Translations under genes and position numbers: made by a program | In this document: positions 18,003-27,437 of the stretch, piece after piece | Layout of the letters: every line of letters starts with the position of its first letter | Position numbering within the stretch: position 1 is the stretch's first letter | The notes under the pieces: generated by a model | Seen by the model: the letters and a program-made list of their open reading frames with translations, nothing else | Databases searched by the model: none | Told to the model about the DNA's origin: nothing | DNA from: CAVSJJ01 sp963728395 | GTDB taxonomy: Bacteria; Actinomycetota; Actinomycetes; Actinomycetales; Dermatophilaceae | Length of the DNA stretch: 64,000 bases | Assembly (NCBI GenBank): GCA_963728395.1 | Contig: CAVSJJ010000004.1 | Location: 538,120 to 602,119 of the forward strand | Direction: 5' to 3'

Positions 18003-18955
18003 CCGCCACAGCACCACGAGCCGACTCGGCGCTCCACGACTGCCGCGACGCCTGGGTGTCCGCGCTCGTGGATGTCGCCGATCACGACAAGAACGTCGTC
18101 GTCGTCGCCAACGACTCGGTTGGCTCCAGCAAGCTCGGCCCGTTCGAGGAACGCTTCCCCGAGCGCCTCGTCAACGTCGGCATCGCCGAGCAGGACATGG
18201 TCGGGGTCGGCGCCGGTCTCGCCAACGGAGGCAAGGTGCCGTTCGTCTCGGCCGCCGCGTGCTTCCTGACCGCCCGCGCGATGGAGCAGATCAAGGTCGA
18301 CGCGGCATACTCCCGCCACCACATCGTCCTCGTCGGGCAGAGCCCCGGCATGGCCTACGGAGAACTCGGCCCGACCCACCACTCGATCGAGGACCTCGCC
18401 TGGCTGCGCACGATTCCAGGCCTGACCGTCATCGTCCCGACCGACCGGATCGAGACCGACCAGGCCGTCAGGTGGGCAGCCACTGCGGGCGGACCGGTCT
18501 TCATCCGAGTCAGCCGGATGGGCGTCCCCGATCTGATGCCAGATGGCTACCAGTTCGAACCAGGCAAGGCCGTCACCCTGCGCAAGGGTAGCGACGTTGC
18601 CCTCGTCGCCACGGGAACCGCCGTCTCGCGAGCCCTCGAGGGCGCGGAAGTCCTGGCGAAGGATGGCATCAACGCACGCGTCATCGCCATGCCGACGATC
18701 AAACCGCTCGACGGCGCTGCCGTGTTGGCGGCGGCTCAGGAGACCGCAGGAATCGTCACGGTCGAGGAAGCCCTCACGTCGGGCCTCGGCGGCGCCGTGG
18801 CCGAGTTCCTGGCCCCCCGAAGGCCGGCGCTCATGCGCTTCGTCGGCGTGCCGGACACGTTCGCCCCGACGGGGTCCGTCGAATGGCTCATGGGCCACTT
18901 CGGCATCGACGCGGCGGGGGTCGCAGCGGCGGCTCGGGAGCTTCTCGGCTCCTAG
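17999..18955 (+). CDS. transketolase, C-terminal (pyrimidine-binding) subunit
   Basis: A 318-residue partner of the preceding gene. NVGIAEQDMVGVGAG holds the Glu that activates thiamine diphosphate, GPTHHSIEDLAW and TDRIETDQ fit the family, and VEEALTSGLGG starts the C-terminal domain. The ATG overlaps the preceding stop by 4 nt, so both halves are made together in a 1:1 ratio. The likely reaction is transfer of a two-carbon unit from a ketose phosphate to glyceraldehyde 3-phosphate. Confidence 0.9.
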   Translation: MTATAPRADSALHDCRDAWVSALVDVADHDKNVVVVANDSVGSSKLGPFEERFPERLVNVGIAEQDMVGVGAGLANGGKVPFVSAAACFLTARAMEQIKVDAAYSRHHIVLVGQSPGMAYGELGPTHHSIEDLAWLRTIPGLTVIVPTDRIETDQAVRWAATAGGPVFIRVSRMGVPDLMPDGYQFEPGKAVTLRKGSDVALVATGTAVSRALEGAEVLAKDGINARVIAMPTIKPLDGAAVLAAAQETAGIVTVEEALTSGLGGAVAEFLAPRRPALMRFVGVPDTFAPTGSVEWLMGHFGIDAAGVAAAARELLGS

Positions 18956-19257
18956 GCAGCCGCGTCGTCATCACATGCCAGGCCGCCCCCAGTGGGAGGA
19001 CTGCTCTCCGCCCGAAGAGGCGCCAGCACGGGCCGGCATGGTCACTGCGAGACGCCTGCGATCCCGGTGGGGCGCGGGAGCATCGCGGTCACCTGAAGGA
19101 ACCGCTCACAACAGCGTGGGAAGATGAGTGTCGTCCGGCTCCAGCTCGGACAGCCGTTCGTCCCGCCAGCGGCGGTGATCATCTGCCCTGTCCACGGCGA
19201 CCGGACGCCAGCTGTCCCACCCCCTCTTGACGCGCTGACCCGAAAGGACCTCCCGAG
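18956..19257. other. intergenic region, no gene seen
   Basis: About 300 nt after the transketolase operon. No coding sequence, clear hairpin or repeat was seen. The promoter of the DUF421 gene should lie at its right end. Confidence 0.4.
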
Positions 19258-19791
19258 TTGTTCTTCGACGATGCCTACGGCCTGGCTCGAGTGTTGATCG
19301 TGGGTCCGCTGGCGTACCTCTGGTTGATCGCGGTCGTGCGGGTGAGCGGCAAACGAACCCTCGCCCAGCTCAATGCCTTCGACTTCATCGTGACAGTTGC
19401 GCTCGGTTCGACCTTGGCCACGGTCGTCCTGAGCAGTTCGGTCGCCTGGGTCGAGGGAGCCCTTGCTTTGGCTCTCCTCGCGGTGCTGCAACTCGTCGTG
19501 GCATGGGTCTCCGTGCACGTCCGTTGGGTACGCGGCGCGGTCACGTCGATGCCCACGATGCTGCTCCGCGACGGCCGCCCAGACCGTGATGCACTGACCA
19601 GGCAGCGGATCTCCGAACAGAGCGTGCGCCAAGCAGTGCGTAGCGCCGGAATCGGAGGCTTGGAGCTCGTGGCCGCCGTGGTCCTCGAACCCAACGGCAC
19701 CATCAGCGTCATACCAACGAGCCAGTTCGGCAGCGGATCCGCAACCGCCGACGTGACGCACACGGACCAGCAGCATCCGCGTCGGGACTGA
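19258..19791 (+). CDS. DUF421 (YetF-like) membrane protein
   Basis: A 177-residue protein with three N-terminal membrane helices (to about residue 85) and a cytoplasmic C-terminal domain. KRTLAQLNAFDFIVTVALGS is the DUF421 signature, and LRDGRPDRDALTRQRIS followed by AVVLEPNGTISVIP is the conserved soluble part. The TTG start at 19258 has AAAGGA about 12 nt upstream. Biochemical role unknown. Confidence 0.82.
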   Translation: MFFDDAYGLARVLIVGPLAYLWLIAVVRVSGKRTLAQLNAFDFIVTVALGSTLATVVLSSSVAWVEGALALALLAVLQLVVAWVSVHVRWVRGAVTSMPTMLLRDGRPDRDALTRQRISEQSVRQAVRSAGIGGLELVAAVVLEPNGTISVIPTSQFGSGSATADVTHTDQQHPRRD

Positions 19792-19937
19792 AGGTCACCC
19801 GAGGGCGCCTCTCGCTCGTCGTCGCCGGAACGGACTGACAGCCCGACCGGTCCGGCCTGCCTGCGGGTATGCCGCCGCGGCCGGCCTCTCGCCTCGCGTT
19901 CACTGGAGGGCTTGGCCACCCGACATCGCGTCGATGC

Positions 19938-20834
19938 CTACTTGCCCATGCCCTCGGTCAGGCCTCGAAGGAACTGCCGCTGACCGATGAGGAAGAGGAC
20001 CATCATCGGCAGGGCGGCCATGGTCAGCCCGGCGAACTGCACCGGCCAGTTCGTCAGGAGCCTGCTCTGCATGTCCATCAGGCCCACCGGCAGGGTCTTG
20101 AGATCGGGGTTGCTGATGAACACAAGAGCGAACGCGAACTCGTTCCAGGCGAACAGAGCGTGCAGGAGCGCGCTGGAGACGAGGATGGGACGGCACATCG
20201 GCAGGATGACCTGCCAGAAGGTCTGCCAGCGGGTGGCCCCGTCCAGGAGAGCCGCCTCGTCGACCTCATGGGGTAGGTCGATCATGTAGGCCCGGATAAG
20301 AAAGGTCGTGAAAGGTATCCGGAACGCGGTGTAGAGCACGATGAGTGCCCAGTAGGTGTCGAAGATGTGGAGGCTCTGCAGGAGTCCGAAGAGGGGGATG
20401 AGCGCCACTGTCGGCGCGACCATGAGGCCCCCGAGAACCACGCCGAGTGCGAAGCCGCCGAACGGGATCTTGGTGCGGGACAGTCCGTACGCCGCCCAGG
20501 CACTCACGAGTACCGTCGTGATGATCGACGCGGACGTCACGATGATGCTGTTGACGAAGTAGCGAAGGACTCCAGCGTTGCTGGCCTCGGCGAAGTTGCT
20601 CCAGCGGAGGCGCCCAGGAAGGCCCCATGGGCTGTCGAATACCTCGCGGTTGTCCTTGAAGCCGCTGAGGACCATCCACAGGAGCGGGTAGATCACGGCG
20701 AGTGCGAGCGCGATGAGAAGGATGCCGATCACCACGGCTCGGAGCCGGCGGGCCGCTCGCCTGAACGGCGACACGGCGACGGGGGCGACGCGTTGGGACA
20801 GTGTCACATGGCGGGCGTGCTCGGTCGTGGTCAC
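19938..20834 (-). CDS. ABC sugar transporter permease (CUT1, MalG type)
   Basis: A 298-residue inner-membrane permease with six helices. The EAA loop is seen as EVDEAALLDGATRWQTFW, where it docks the ATPase. The GTG start overlaps the stop of the partner permease by 4 nt. No ATPase gene is present in the operon; CUT1 importers in actinomycetes commonly share an MsiK-type ATPase coded elsewhere. Last gene of the minus-strand operon that begins at 26.0 kb. Confidence 0.9.
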   Translation of the reverse strand: MTTTEHARHVTLSQRVAPVAVSPFRRAARRLRAVVIGILLIALALAVIYPLLWMVLSGFKDNREVFDSPWGLPGRLRWSNFAEASNAGVLRYFVNSIIVTSASIITTVLVSAWAAYGLSRTKIPFGGFALGVVLGGLMVAPTVALIPLFGLLQSLHIFDTYWALIVLYTAFRIPFTTFLIRAYMIDLPHEVDEAALLDGATRWQTFWQVILPMCRPILVSSALLHALFAWNEFAFALVFISNPDLKTLPVGLMDMQSRLLTNWPVQFAGLTMAALPMMVLFLIGQRQFLRGLTEGMGK

Positions 20835-21730
20835 AGCTCCACCCTTCGTCTCCGCGTCACGGCCATCTGGAGGGCTGCGGCAAGGAAGGTGATGACAAAG
20901 ATGACGGTCGCGATGGCTGATGCATATCCCATGTGATCCTGCAGGAACGCGTTCTGGTAGAGCCAGGTGCCGAGAACCTGGCTGGAGTTGGACGGGCCAC
21001 CCGACGTCATGACTTCGACCTCGTTGAAGACGAGGAACGCACCGGAGACGGTGAGGATGACCATGAGAGCCGTCATTTCCCGGACCATCGGCACGGTGAT
21101 CGAGAGGAAGGAGCGGATGGGCCCGGCTCCATCGACCCGTGCCGCCTCGTAGAACTCGCGTGGAATGCGCTGGATGGCCACCACGAAGAGAACCGCCGTA
21201 TAGCCGATCGACTGCCACTGGCTCATGGCGATGACGCTCCCGATCGCCGTCGAGGGCTCCCCGAGCCAGGCGTGGGTCCAACTGTCCAAGCCAACGGCCG
21301 CCAGGGCGCGGTTGACCAGGCCGATCTGCGGGTTGTACAGGAAGGAGAACAACATGCCGGCGACGGTGATCGAGATGACAGCCGGGATGAAGTAGATCGT
21401 CCGCAGGATCCCCCGCAGCCGCTGGTGAACGAACTCCTCGAGGATCGCGGCGAGGACGAGCGAGAAGCCAACCTGGAAGATGATCGACACGACGGCATAC
21501 AGCACGTTGTTACGCAGCGACTGCCAGAAGACCGGGTCGACCGCCGCATCGCGGTAGTTCTGCAGCCCGACGTACGTCGGGACCGGGGTGAACGCGTTCC
21601 ACGAGTAAAGACTCAGGCGGAAGTTGTCGATGATGGGGTAGTACACGAAGACGCCGAGCAGCACCAGGGCAGGTGTGAGCCAAAGCCATCCGCGCCACCC
21701 GCGCCGTCTTGCTCGTTGTTTCCCAGACAC
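20831..21730 (-). CDS. ABC sugar transporter permease (CUT1, MalF/UgpA type)
   Basis: A 299-residue permease with six membrane helices and the EAA loop EFYEAARVDGAGPIRSF. The N-terminus is very basic (KQRARRRGWRG), as usual for the first permease. It begins with GTG and overlaps the next permease gene by 4 nt. It forms the membrane channel with the MalG-type protein. Confidence 0.9.
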   Translation of the reverse strand: MSGKQRARRRGWRGWLWLTPALVLLGVFVYYPIIDNFRLSLYSWNAFTPVPTYVGLQNYRDAAVDPVFWQSLRNNVLYAVVSIIFQVGFSLVLAAILEEFVHQRLRGILRTIYFIPAVISITVAGMLFSFLYNPQIGLVNRALAAVGLDSWTHAWLGEPSTAIGSVIAMSQWQSIGYTAVLFVVAIQRIPREFYEAARVDGAGPIRSFLSITVPMVREMTALMVILTVSGAFLVFNEVEVMTSGGPSNSSQVLGTWLYQNAFLQDHMGYASAIATVIFVITFLAAALQMAVTRRRRVEL

Positions 21731-21794
21731 GTCGATGTCCTCCGATCCATGCGTGGGTCCGCGGGCGCCAAGGCCCGCGGACCCACGAGCAGCA

Positions 21795-23141
21795 CTAGCC
21801 GGCAGCTGCCTGGCGAACCTTCTTGGCGGCGGCCTGCACCGAGGCCATCACCTGCTGCGGGGTCTGCGACCCGTCGACGATGCCCTCGGCTCCGGAGAGG
21901 TAGGCGTTCGCGACGTCTGCGTTGGTCACGGTGTCCAGCCAGATGGCGAACGTGCTCGCCGAGCTGATCTTCTCCAGGGCCTGGCGCAGCTGGGGGAAGG
22001 AGTTGGCATCGGTCGCCGATCCTTGGACAGGGCTGAGCCACCCGAGCTGCTTGACCATCTGCTGGGCGTTCTGCTGACTGGTCATGAACTTGAGGAAGTC
22101 GACCGCCAGCGCGGTGTTCTTGCTCTGCGGGTTGACCAGGAAGCCGTCGGGGGCGCCGGTGAGGGCGCCGCTGTCGCCGGGGGCGTTGGTCGGGGCGGGC
22201 AGCTTGAAGAACGACCAGTTGTCTGCAATGGAAGCGGGAGCGCCGCCGTCCGCGGTGAGCACCGGGAACTCGACCGACTCGAGGTAGTGCATGCCGGCCT
22301 TGCCGTTGATGAAGTTCGCCTGCCCGGCCTCGTGAGACAGCCCGTTGGCACCACTGTTCGTGCACTGCTTGACGATCTGTTGGAACTGGGTGAGGGCTTC
22401 GACATAGCCCGGATCGGTGAACTCCCCGGTAGCCGGCGTGTAGTCCTTCTGGAGAGTCTCCGCCGGCACGTCGTAGGCGTTGAGCTGGGTGAGGTAGTGG
22501 ATGGCCGGCCACCCGTACTGGTTGCCGAAGGCGATCGGCGTGTAGCCGGCAGACTTGAGCTTCGAGCAGTCGGAGAGAAGGTTCTCGAACGTGGCCGGCG
22601 GGTCACTGATGCCGGCCTTGGTGAAGACGGCCTGGTTGTAGGCCAGGAACTTGGCGTCGAGGTCGATGGGCACGCCGTAGTACTTGCCGTCGTATTCGAA
22701 CGCCTTGAGGGCGGCCGGGGACAACGTCTTTCCCCAGTCCGTGTCGGGAGCGATGACGGAGCTGAGATCCGCCGCGAGCCCGGCCCGGACGAACTTGTTG
22801 GCGAAGTCACCCGCCCACGAGAAGTAGATGTCGGGCAGCTGCTTGGACGAGGTCAGGACGCGGATCTTGTCCTTGTACGGCTGGTCGCCGACCTGCTGAA
22901 GATCGACCTTGACGTCGGGGTTGGCCTGCTCGTACGCCTTGGCGATCCCCTCGAAGTACGGGGCGTACTTGGGGTCGGCGAACTTGGTGATGATCGACAG
23001 CGTCCCGCTCTTGCTCGCCGGCGACCCCAGGTCCGCCGATGAGCTCGACGACGAGGTTGTCGTCCCGGGCGCGCCGCACGCCGACAGCGCGAGCAGCCCG
23101 GCGGAGCAGCAGGTGAGCACGGCTAGCGTGGTTCTCTTCAT
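21795..23141 (-). CDS. extracellular solute-binding lipoprotein (family 1)
   Basis: A 448-residue substrate-binding protein of a CUT1 ABC importer. The signal peptide ends in the lipobox LSAC with Cys22 as the lipid anchor, followed by a Ser-rich linker. GMHYLESVEFPVL and PDGFLVNPQSKN belong to the bacterial extracellular solute-binding protein 1 fold. Start 23141 is chosen for a compact signal peptide; an in-frame ATG four codons upstream is possible. Given the neighbouring kinase and SIS genes, the ligand may be a sugar-amine conjugate. Confidence 0.9.
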   Translation of the reverse strand: MKRTTLAVLTCCSAGLLALSACGAPGTTTSSSSSSADLGSPASKSGTLSIITKFADPKYAPYFEGIAKAYEQANPDVKVDLQQVGDQPYKDKIRVLTSSKQLPDIYFSWAGDFANKFVRAGLAADLSSVIAPDTDWGKTLSPAALKAFEYDGKYYGVPIDLDAKFLAYNQAVFTKAGISDPPATFENLLSDCSKLKSAGYTPIAFGNQYGWPAIHYLTQLNAYDVPAETLQKDYTPATGEFTDPGYVEALTQFQQIVKQCTNSGANGLSHEAGQANFINGKAGMHYLESVEFPVLTADGGAPASIADNWSFFKLPAPTNAPGDSGALTGAPDGFLVNPQSKNTALAVDFLKFMTSQQNAQQMVKQLGWLSPVQGSATDANSFPQLRQALEKISSASTFAIWLDTVTNADVANAYLSGAEGIVDGSQTPQQVMASVQAAAKKVRQAAAG

Positions 23142-23179
23142 TGAGGTTCCCATCCTTCGGTGGCGGTGACGGTGTTCAG

Positions 23180-24013
23180 TTAGGTCGATGTGGAGGTCGG
23201 TATGTCGATGGACGCTTCGTGGCCGAAGGCGCCGAACGTGGAGCAGGTCCGCGTGGCGTAGGTCGTGGCGGCCTCCAAGGTCGCCTCATGTGGCTCGTCC
23301 ATCGCGAGGCCGGTCAGCAGGCGGGCAATGAACGAGTCGCCGGCGCCGAGGGTGTCGACGATGCGACCCGTGCCGGCCGCGGCGTAATGCATGGCCCCGT
23401 CATCGAGAACCGCGCCGGCGGGACCCATCGTCACGGCGGCCACCTCGGGGCCGAGGGCCCGCAGCGCCCTGGCCGCACGCTCGGCGACCGACCTGTCGCC
23501 GGTCGGTAGTGAGGCGATCGCGACGTCGACATGCCGCGCGTAGGTCTTCACGTAGTCCCAGGGGCGTTCGGAGAAATCGAAGGAGAGGCGCGCAGACGCC
23601 AGCCGTAGCGCCGGGAGGTACTCCTCGAGATACGAGCACTCGCCGGTGTGGACGATGTCGAAACCGCCGAGGAGCTCGAGGTCCCGTTCGGACGGCTGGA
23701 ACCTCGAGACCCCCGGTGAGCCGCCGGCGAAGACGCGGTTGCCGTCGACGACGCGGACGGTGGCTGCGGCGTTGGGTCCCTCCAGCACGCGGACGGCGCT
23801 GGTATCGACTCCCTCGTCGCGCAACGCCGCGAGGACGACCTGACCGGCGCGATCGGTGCCGACCGCACCGATGTATGCCGCGGTCGCTCCGAGCCGCCTT
23901 ACATGCACGGCGACGTTCACGGCGTTTCCGCCGGGGAACATGATTCCCCGCTCGACGTACCGGTCGACGACGTTGTCTCCGATGGAGGCGACGCGTGCCG
24001 CCGCCGCATCCAT
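23180..24013 (-). CDS. PfkB-family kinase, fructoselysine 6-kinase (FrlD)-like
   Basis: A 277-residue ribokinase-fold enzyme. SIGDNVVD at the N-terminus, FPGGNAVNVAV (27-37) for sugar binding, SFDFSERPW and DTLGAGDSFIA with catalytic Asp226 all match the FrlD group. That group phosphorylates fructosamines such as fructoselysine at C6. It sits between two FrlB-like genes and the transporter genes, 1 nt after the preceding stop, which supports a fructosamine route. A plain sugar kinase cannot be excluded. Confidence 0.82.
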   Translation of the reverse strand: MDAAAARVASIGDNVVDRYVERGIMFPGGNAVNVAVHVRRLGATAAYIGAVGTDRAGQVVLAALRDEGVDTSAVRVLEGPNAAATVRVVDGNRVFAGGSPGVSRFQPSERDLELLGGFDIVHTGECSYLEEYLPALRLASARLSFDFSERPWDYVKTYARHVDVAIASLPTGDRSVAERAARALRALGPEVAAVTMGPAGAVLDDGAMHYAAAGTGRIVDTLGAGDSFIARLLTGLAMDEPHEATLEAATTYATRTCSTFGAFGHEASIDIPTSTST

Positions 24014-24014
24014 G

Positions 24015-25028
24015 TCAGTACTCCATCCGGCGGTAGTAGCGGCGAGTGGTCAACGGGTGGCCGGTGATGACCTCAAGATGAGCACTGACCCGCTCGAGGA
24101 CCGCGGCCAACAAGATCGGAGCAAGGTAGGGACGGGATGTGGCGCTGATGCCGTCGAGTGGCGCATTTGCCACATCGATGACCAGCATCTGATCGGTGAG
24201 CGACGCCCCGAACCGCTGCACTCGGTCGGTGAGCGCCCGGCTCGGACCCTCCCCCGCGCACACGACGACGCTGACGCCAGGCTGTACGAGCTCGAGGGTG
24301 CCGTGGAAGAAGTCCGAGGCGTGCACCGGGCGGGTGGAGATCCACTGCATCTCCTCGAGGATGCACATCCCGTAGTACCAGGCCTCCGGCCACGACGGAC
24401 CTGCACCGGTGATGATGTGCGTGCGCCCGCTGGCCAGGTACCGCGCCGCCGGGTCGGCCCTCGGTTCGAACCATTCCTTGACCCGCAGGAGAGCCTCGGG
24501 CATCTGGGTCAGGTCCTGGGCCAGGTCCGGTACGGGCCCGGGACCATCGGTGTGCTTGAGGACCGAGACGGCGATCAGAAGCGACTGGATGTAGAACGAC
24601 TCGCTCGACGTGTCGTCGGCAGCGGCATTGGTCAAGACGGTGTCCGCTGCGCGGGCGAGGGGGCTGGATGCATCGCCCACCAGTGCCATGACGTGTGCAC
24701 CGGCGGCACGGCATATCCCGCTGGCCTCGATCGTCTCCGCCGTCGTCCCAGAGAGGGAGGGCAGGATCACGAGCGTCCCGGGCCGGATACTGCTTGGTGG
24801 TGCGGCGACCATCTCGGCGCACCGCATGGTCGACGTCCGCAGCCGAGAGGCGTCGCGGAGCAGATCGGCTGCGGGACGCATCAGGATCGCCGCCCCCCCG
24901 GTCCCCGCGAAGACGACGTGGTCGAGTCCCTCAGCGACAAGCCCCGAAACCGCCTCGTCGATCTCGAGCGCCAGCCCCGCCGCACCCGACTGGATGCGGC
25001 GGTAGCGCTCGACGTCGAAGTTCAACAT
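24015..25028 (-). CDS. SIS-domain protein, FrlB-like fructosamine deglycase
   Basis: A 337-residue protein with two sugar isomerase (SIS) domains. FAGTGGAAILMRPAAD and LSGTTAETIEASGICRA are the phosphosugar-binding loops of the first, TGAGPSWPEAWYYGMCILEEMQW of the second (given here in part). The ending RRYYRRMEY is close to that of FrlB. FrlB cleaves fructoselysine 6-phosphate to glucose 6-phosphate and lysine. Its ATG overlaps the upstream paralogue's TGA by one base. GlmS and GlmD-type proteins share the fold, so the substrate is inferred. Confidence 0.8.
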   Translation of the reverse strand: MLNFDVERYRRIQSGAAGLALEIDEAVSGLVAEGLDHVVFAGTGGAAILMRPAADLLRDASRLRTSTMRCAEMVAAPPSSIRPGTLVILPSLSGTTAETIEASGICRAAGAHVMALVGDASSPLARAADTVLTNAAADDTSSESFYIQSLLIAVSVLKHTDGPGPVPDLAQDLTQMPEALLRVKEWFEPRADPAARYLASGRTHIITGAGPSWPEAWYYGMCILEEMQWISTRPVHASDFFHGTLELVQPGVSVVVCAGEGPSRALTDRVQRFGASLTDQMLVIDVANAPLDGISATSRPYLAPILLAAVLERVSAHLEVITGHPLTTRRYYRRMEY

Positions 25029-26026
25029 CAGTAGTCGACCTTGAACATGTAGTGCCGCTGCTCGAGGTCATGGCCTCGCTGCGACTCGTAGTGCTGGGCA
25101 AGCCGATGCGCCAGCGCCCCCACCACGAGCGGGGAGATGTCGCCGCGGAGCTCCGCGGGGACGCCGGGAAGGTCAAGCTCCGAGACGTCGACGTAGCGCG
25201 CCCGCTTGGCGTAGGTGTCAAGGAACTCCTTTGCGCGCAGCGCCATCGGTCGGGAGGCGTCCTCGCCAACCCACAACAGGACCGCAGTCGAGTCATCGAC
25301 CATCTCGAAGGCGCCCTGGAAGAACTCACCGGCGTTGAATCCAGCCGCGTGCTTCCACTGCATCTCCTGGAGGAAGCACATGGCGAAGCCATATGCCCAG
25401 GCGCTGCTGGGGCCGGAGCCGAGCACGTATGTGATGGGGTCATCCTTGAAGTCCGAGGCGATGGAGGCCAGGTCGTCGTCCGCCTGCTCCACGCAGTGGA
25501 TCAGCGCCTTCGGCAGCGCCGTGAGGGCTGCGTCCACGCCTGAGGCGTCAATGCCGTCGCCCGTGGCTTCGAGCAAGGCGTAGGCGACAATGAGCTCGAA
25601 GACGTCGCTCTTGCCGCGGAACGACGAGTCGGCCGCCTCGGCGAGGGGGCTCCCCTCCTTGGCTGCGGCGATGACCGTGGCGCCCGTGGCCTTGGCGGTC
25701 TTCGCGGCGGCGACCGTCTCCTTCGTCTTCCCCGTGTACGACGCAAGGACGACAAGAGACCCCTCGCCCATCAGAGCCGGCTGCATCGTATTGAGCTCAT
25801 CACTCTGTAGCTGGAAGACGGGGAAGGAGGCACGCTGCTGAAGGACATAGTGGGCGGGGTAGCTGCAGATGAGCGAACCGCCAGCTCCGACGAAGTAGAC
25901 GTTGCGCAGGCCCTTGGCGACGACGTCCTTCACGACGCTGCGGACCGCGTCGCGCTCGTCGACACTGATGGCGACCTTCTCCGAGAGTTCTTCGTCGATG
26001 GGCTTCAGGGGCAGGGTGTCTGTCAT
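25028..26026 (-). CDS. SIS-domain protein, second FrlB-like deglycase
   Basis: A 332-residue paralogue of the next gene, with FVGAGGSLICSYPAHYV, LASYTGKTKETVAAAKTAKA and the FrlB-type ending RHYMFKVDY. It is the first gene of the operon. ATG 26026 is chosen because the frame upstream of it overlaps the operator sites. Two tandem deglycase-like genes could form a heteromer or serve two substrates. The pair is less alike than a recent duplication would be. Confidence 0.8.
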   Translation of the reverse strand: MTDTLPLKPIDEELSEKVAISVDERDAVRSVVKDVVAKGLRNVYFVGAGGSLICSYPAHYVLQQRASFPVFQLQSDELNTMQPALMGEGSLVVLASYTGKTKETVAAAKTAKATGATVIAAAKEGSPLAEAADSSFRGKSDVFELIVAYALLEATGDGIDASGVDAALTALPKALIHCVEQADDDLASIASDFKDDPITYVLGSGPSSAWAYGFAMCFLQEMQWKHAAGFNAGEFFQGAFEMVDDSTAVLLWVGEDASRPMALRAKEFLDTYAKRARYVDVSELDLPGVPAELRGDISPLVVGALAHRLAQHYESQRGHDLEQRHYMFKVDY

Positions 26027-26049
26027 GGCCTGTGGTTCTCCCAAGTGCT

Positions 26050-26063
26050 TGATAACGTTCTCA
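26050..26063. promoter_or_regulatory. LacI-type operator 1 (TGATAACGTTCTCA)
   Basis: An imperfect palindrome with the central CG typical of LacI-family operators, 24 nt upstream of the first SIS gene. It is the reverse complement of the sites at 26075 and 27424, so the three share one consensus. Confidence 0.75.
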
Positions 26064-26074
26064 ACTGACGATGG

Positions 26075-26088
26075 CGAGAACGTTATCA
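26075..26088. promoter_or_regulatory. LacI-type operator 2 (CGAGAACGTTATCA)
   Basis: A second copy of the operator, centred 25 bp from the first, that is, a little over two helical turns apart. This spacing suits binding by two dimers or a loop over the divergent promoters of the SIS operon and the LacI gene. Confidence 0.72.
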
Positions 26089-26220
26089 ACACCGGAGACC
26101 GCGATGTCAAGGGATCCGTCTCGATTTGTTACCGTCGCTTCCGCGGGCTTCCGGGAGCGGCTAGGTTTCTCGCGTGAGTGACCGCGACGCGGTCGCGACC
26201 GGGTGGACTGGAGGCGGATG

Positions 26221-27309
26221 ATGACACGAAGCAGTCTCCCGACGATCCCCGATGTGGCACGCCAGGCGGGCGTATCGACAGCAACGGCCGCGCGGGCGCT
26301 GGGCAACTACGGCTCAGTGAGCGCCGCGACCAGAGAGCGGGTCTCGGCAGCGGCCGCTGCGCTTGGCTACCGTCCCAACGTCCTGGCACGGAGCATGATC
26401 ACGGGACAGACCCACACGATCGGTGTCGTCGTGGGGGACATCGAGAACGCCTTCTTCTCGCGAGCGCTGCGGGGGATCTCCGACGTTGCGCGCTCGGAAG
26501 GCTGGCAGGTCATCCTCGTCAACACGGACGAGGATGAGGAGAAGGAGCACGCGGCCATCTCCGTGCTCGTCGAACGTCGGGTCGACGGGCTCGTCGTCTG
26601 TCCCACCGGCGCGAGCGACCGACGCCACCTACGTCAGGTGATCGACCAGGGCACGCCCGTCGTCCTCCTCGACCGCCCCATCAGTGGGCTCGCGGCGGAC
26701 AGCGTGGGCATCGACAACCACAAGGCCGGCTACCACGCAACCGAGTACCTTCTGCGAGCGGGACACCGACGCATCGGCGTCGTGACCGGAGCACCCGACG
26801 ACCCCGACGGGCCGCTGAGAGCCCCTGGCCTCGTCGGTGTCGAACGGATGGTCGGCGCGACGGCGGGATGGCGGACAGCAGGCTACCGGGACGCCCTCCT
26901 CGCCGCCGGCATCGAGCCCAGCCCCGACTACGTCACGGCGAACGGCTACCGACGGGAGAACGCCGAGTCGGCCACCCGACACCTGATGGGCCTCGCGCAT
27001 CCGCCCACGGCGATCCTCGCTCTCGACAGCGTCCTGTCCCTTGGCACGCTGCAGGGCTTGCGCGGCCTCGGCCTGTCCTGCCCCGAGGACGTGTCCATCC
27101 TGGGCTTCGACGATGCCGAGTGGGCCGATGCCGTCACCCCGCCGCTCACCGTGATCGCGCAGCCGGTGCAGGAGATAGGCGCCCGCTGCGCCAGACGACT
27201 CATCCGCCGCATCGAGGGCTCTCGGCAGCGCTCCGTCCACGAGAAGCTCGGCACGACCTTGATCGAACGGGCCTCGGTGACAGTCGCCCGGCAGCCGTCG
27301 CCGACCTGA
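26221..27309 (+). CDS. LacI-family transcriptional regulator
   Basis: A 362-residue repressor. The N-terminal helix-turn-helix is TIPDVARQAGVSTATAARAL with the hinge region following; the rest is a periplasmic-binding-protein-like effector domain (GVVVGDIENAFFSRALRGI, SILGFDDAEW). GGAGG lies 6 nt before ATG 26221; ATG 26218 and GTG 26203 are alternatives. It is divergent from the SIS/kinase/transporter operon and probably binds the three operators listed here, with a fructosamine or sugar phosphate as inducer. Confidence 0.9.
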   Translation: MTRSSLPTIPDVARQAGVSTATAARALGNYGSVSAATRERVSAAAAALGYRPNVLARSMITGQTHTIGVVVGDIENAFFSRALRGISDVARSEGWQVILVNTDEDEEKEHAAISVLVERRVDGLVVCPTGASDRRHLRQVIDQGTPVVLLDRPISGLAADSVGIDNHKAGYHATEYLLRAGHRRIGVVTGAPDDPDGPLRAPGLVGVERMVGATAGWRTAGYRDALLAAGIEPSPDYVTANGYRRENAESATRHLMGLAHPPTAILALDSVLSLGTLQGLRGLGLSCPEDVSILGFDDAEWADAVTPPLTVIAQPVQEIGARCARRLIRRIEGSRQRSVHEKLGTTLIERASVTVARQPSPT

Positions 27310-27423
27310 CCCCGCTCGCCATCCGTCATCCCGGCTCCAGTCCGGAGCGATCGGCGCGCCGACGCCCGACGTCCACCTCCCTTGACGAGCGAAGGACCTG
27401 GTTGGCATCGTTCATGGCACGTG

Positions 27424-27437
27424 TGTGAGAACGTTAT
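27424..27437. promoter_or_regulatory. LacI-type operator 3 (TGAGAACGTTATCA)
   Basis: A third copy of the operator, 206 nt before the HAD gene. It places the phosphatase in the same regulon as the SIS operon. Confidence 0.72.
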
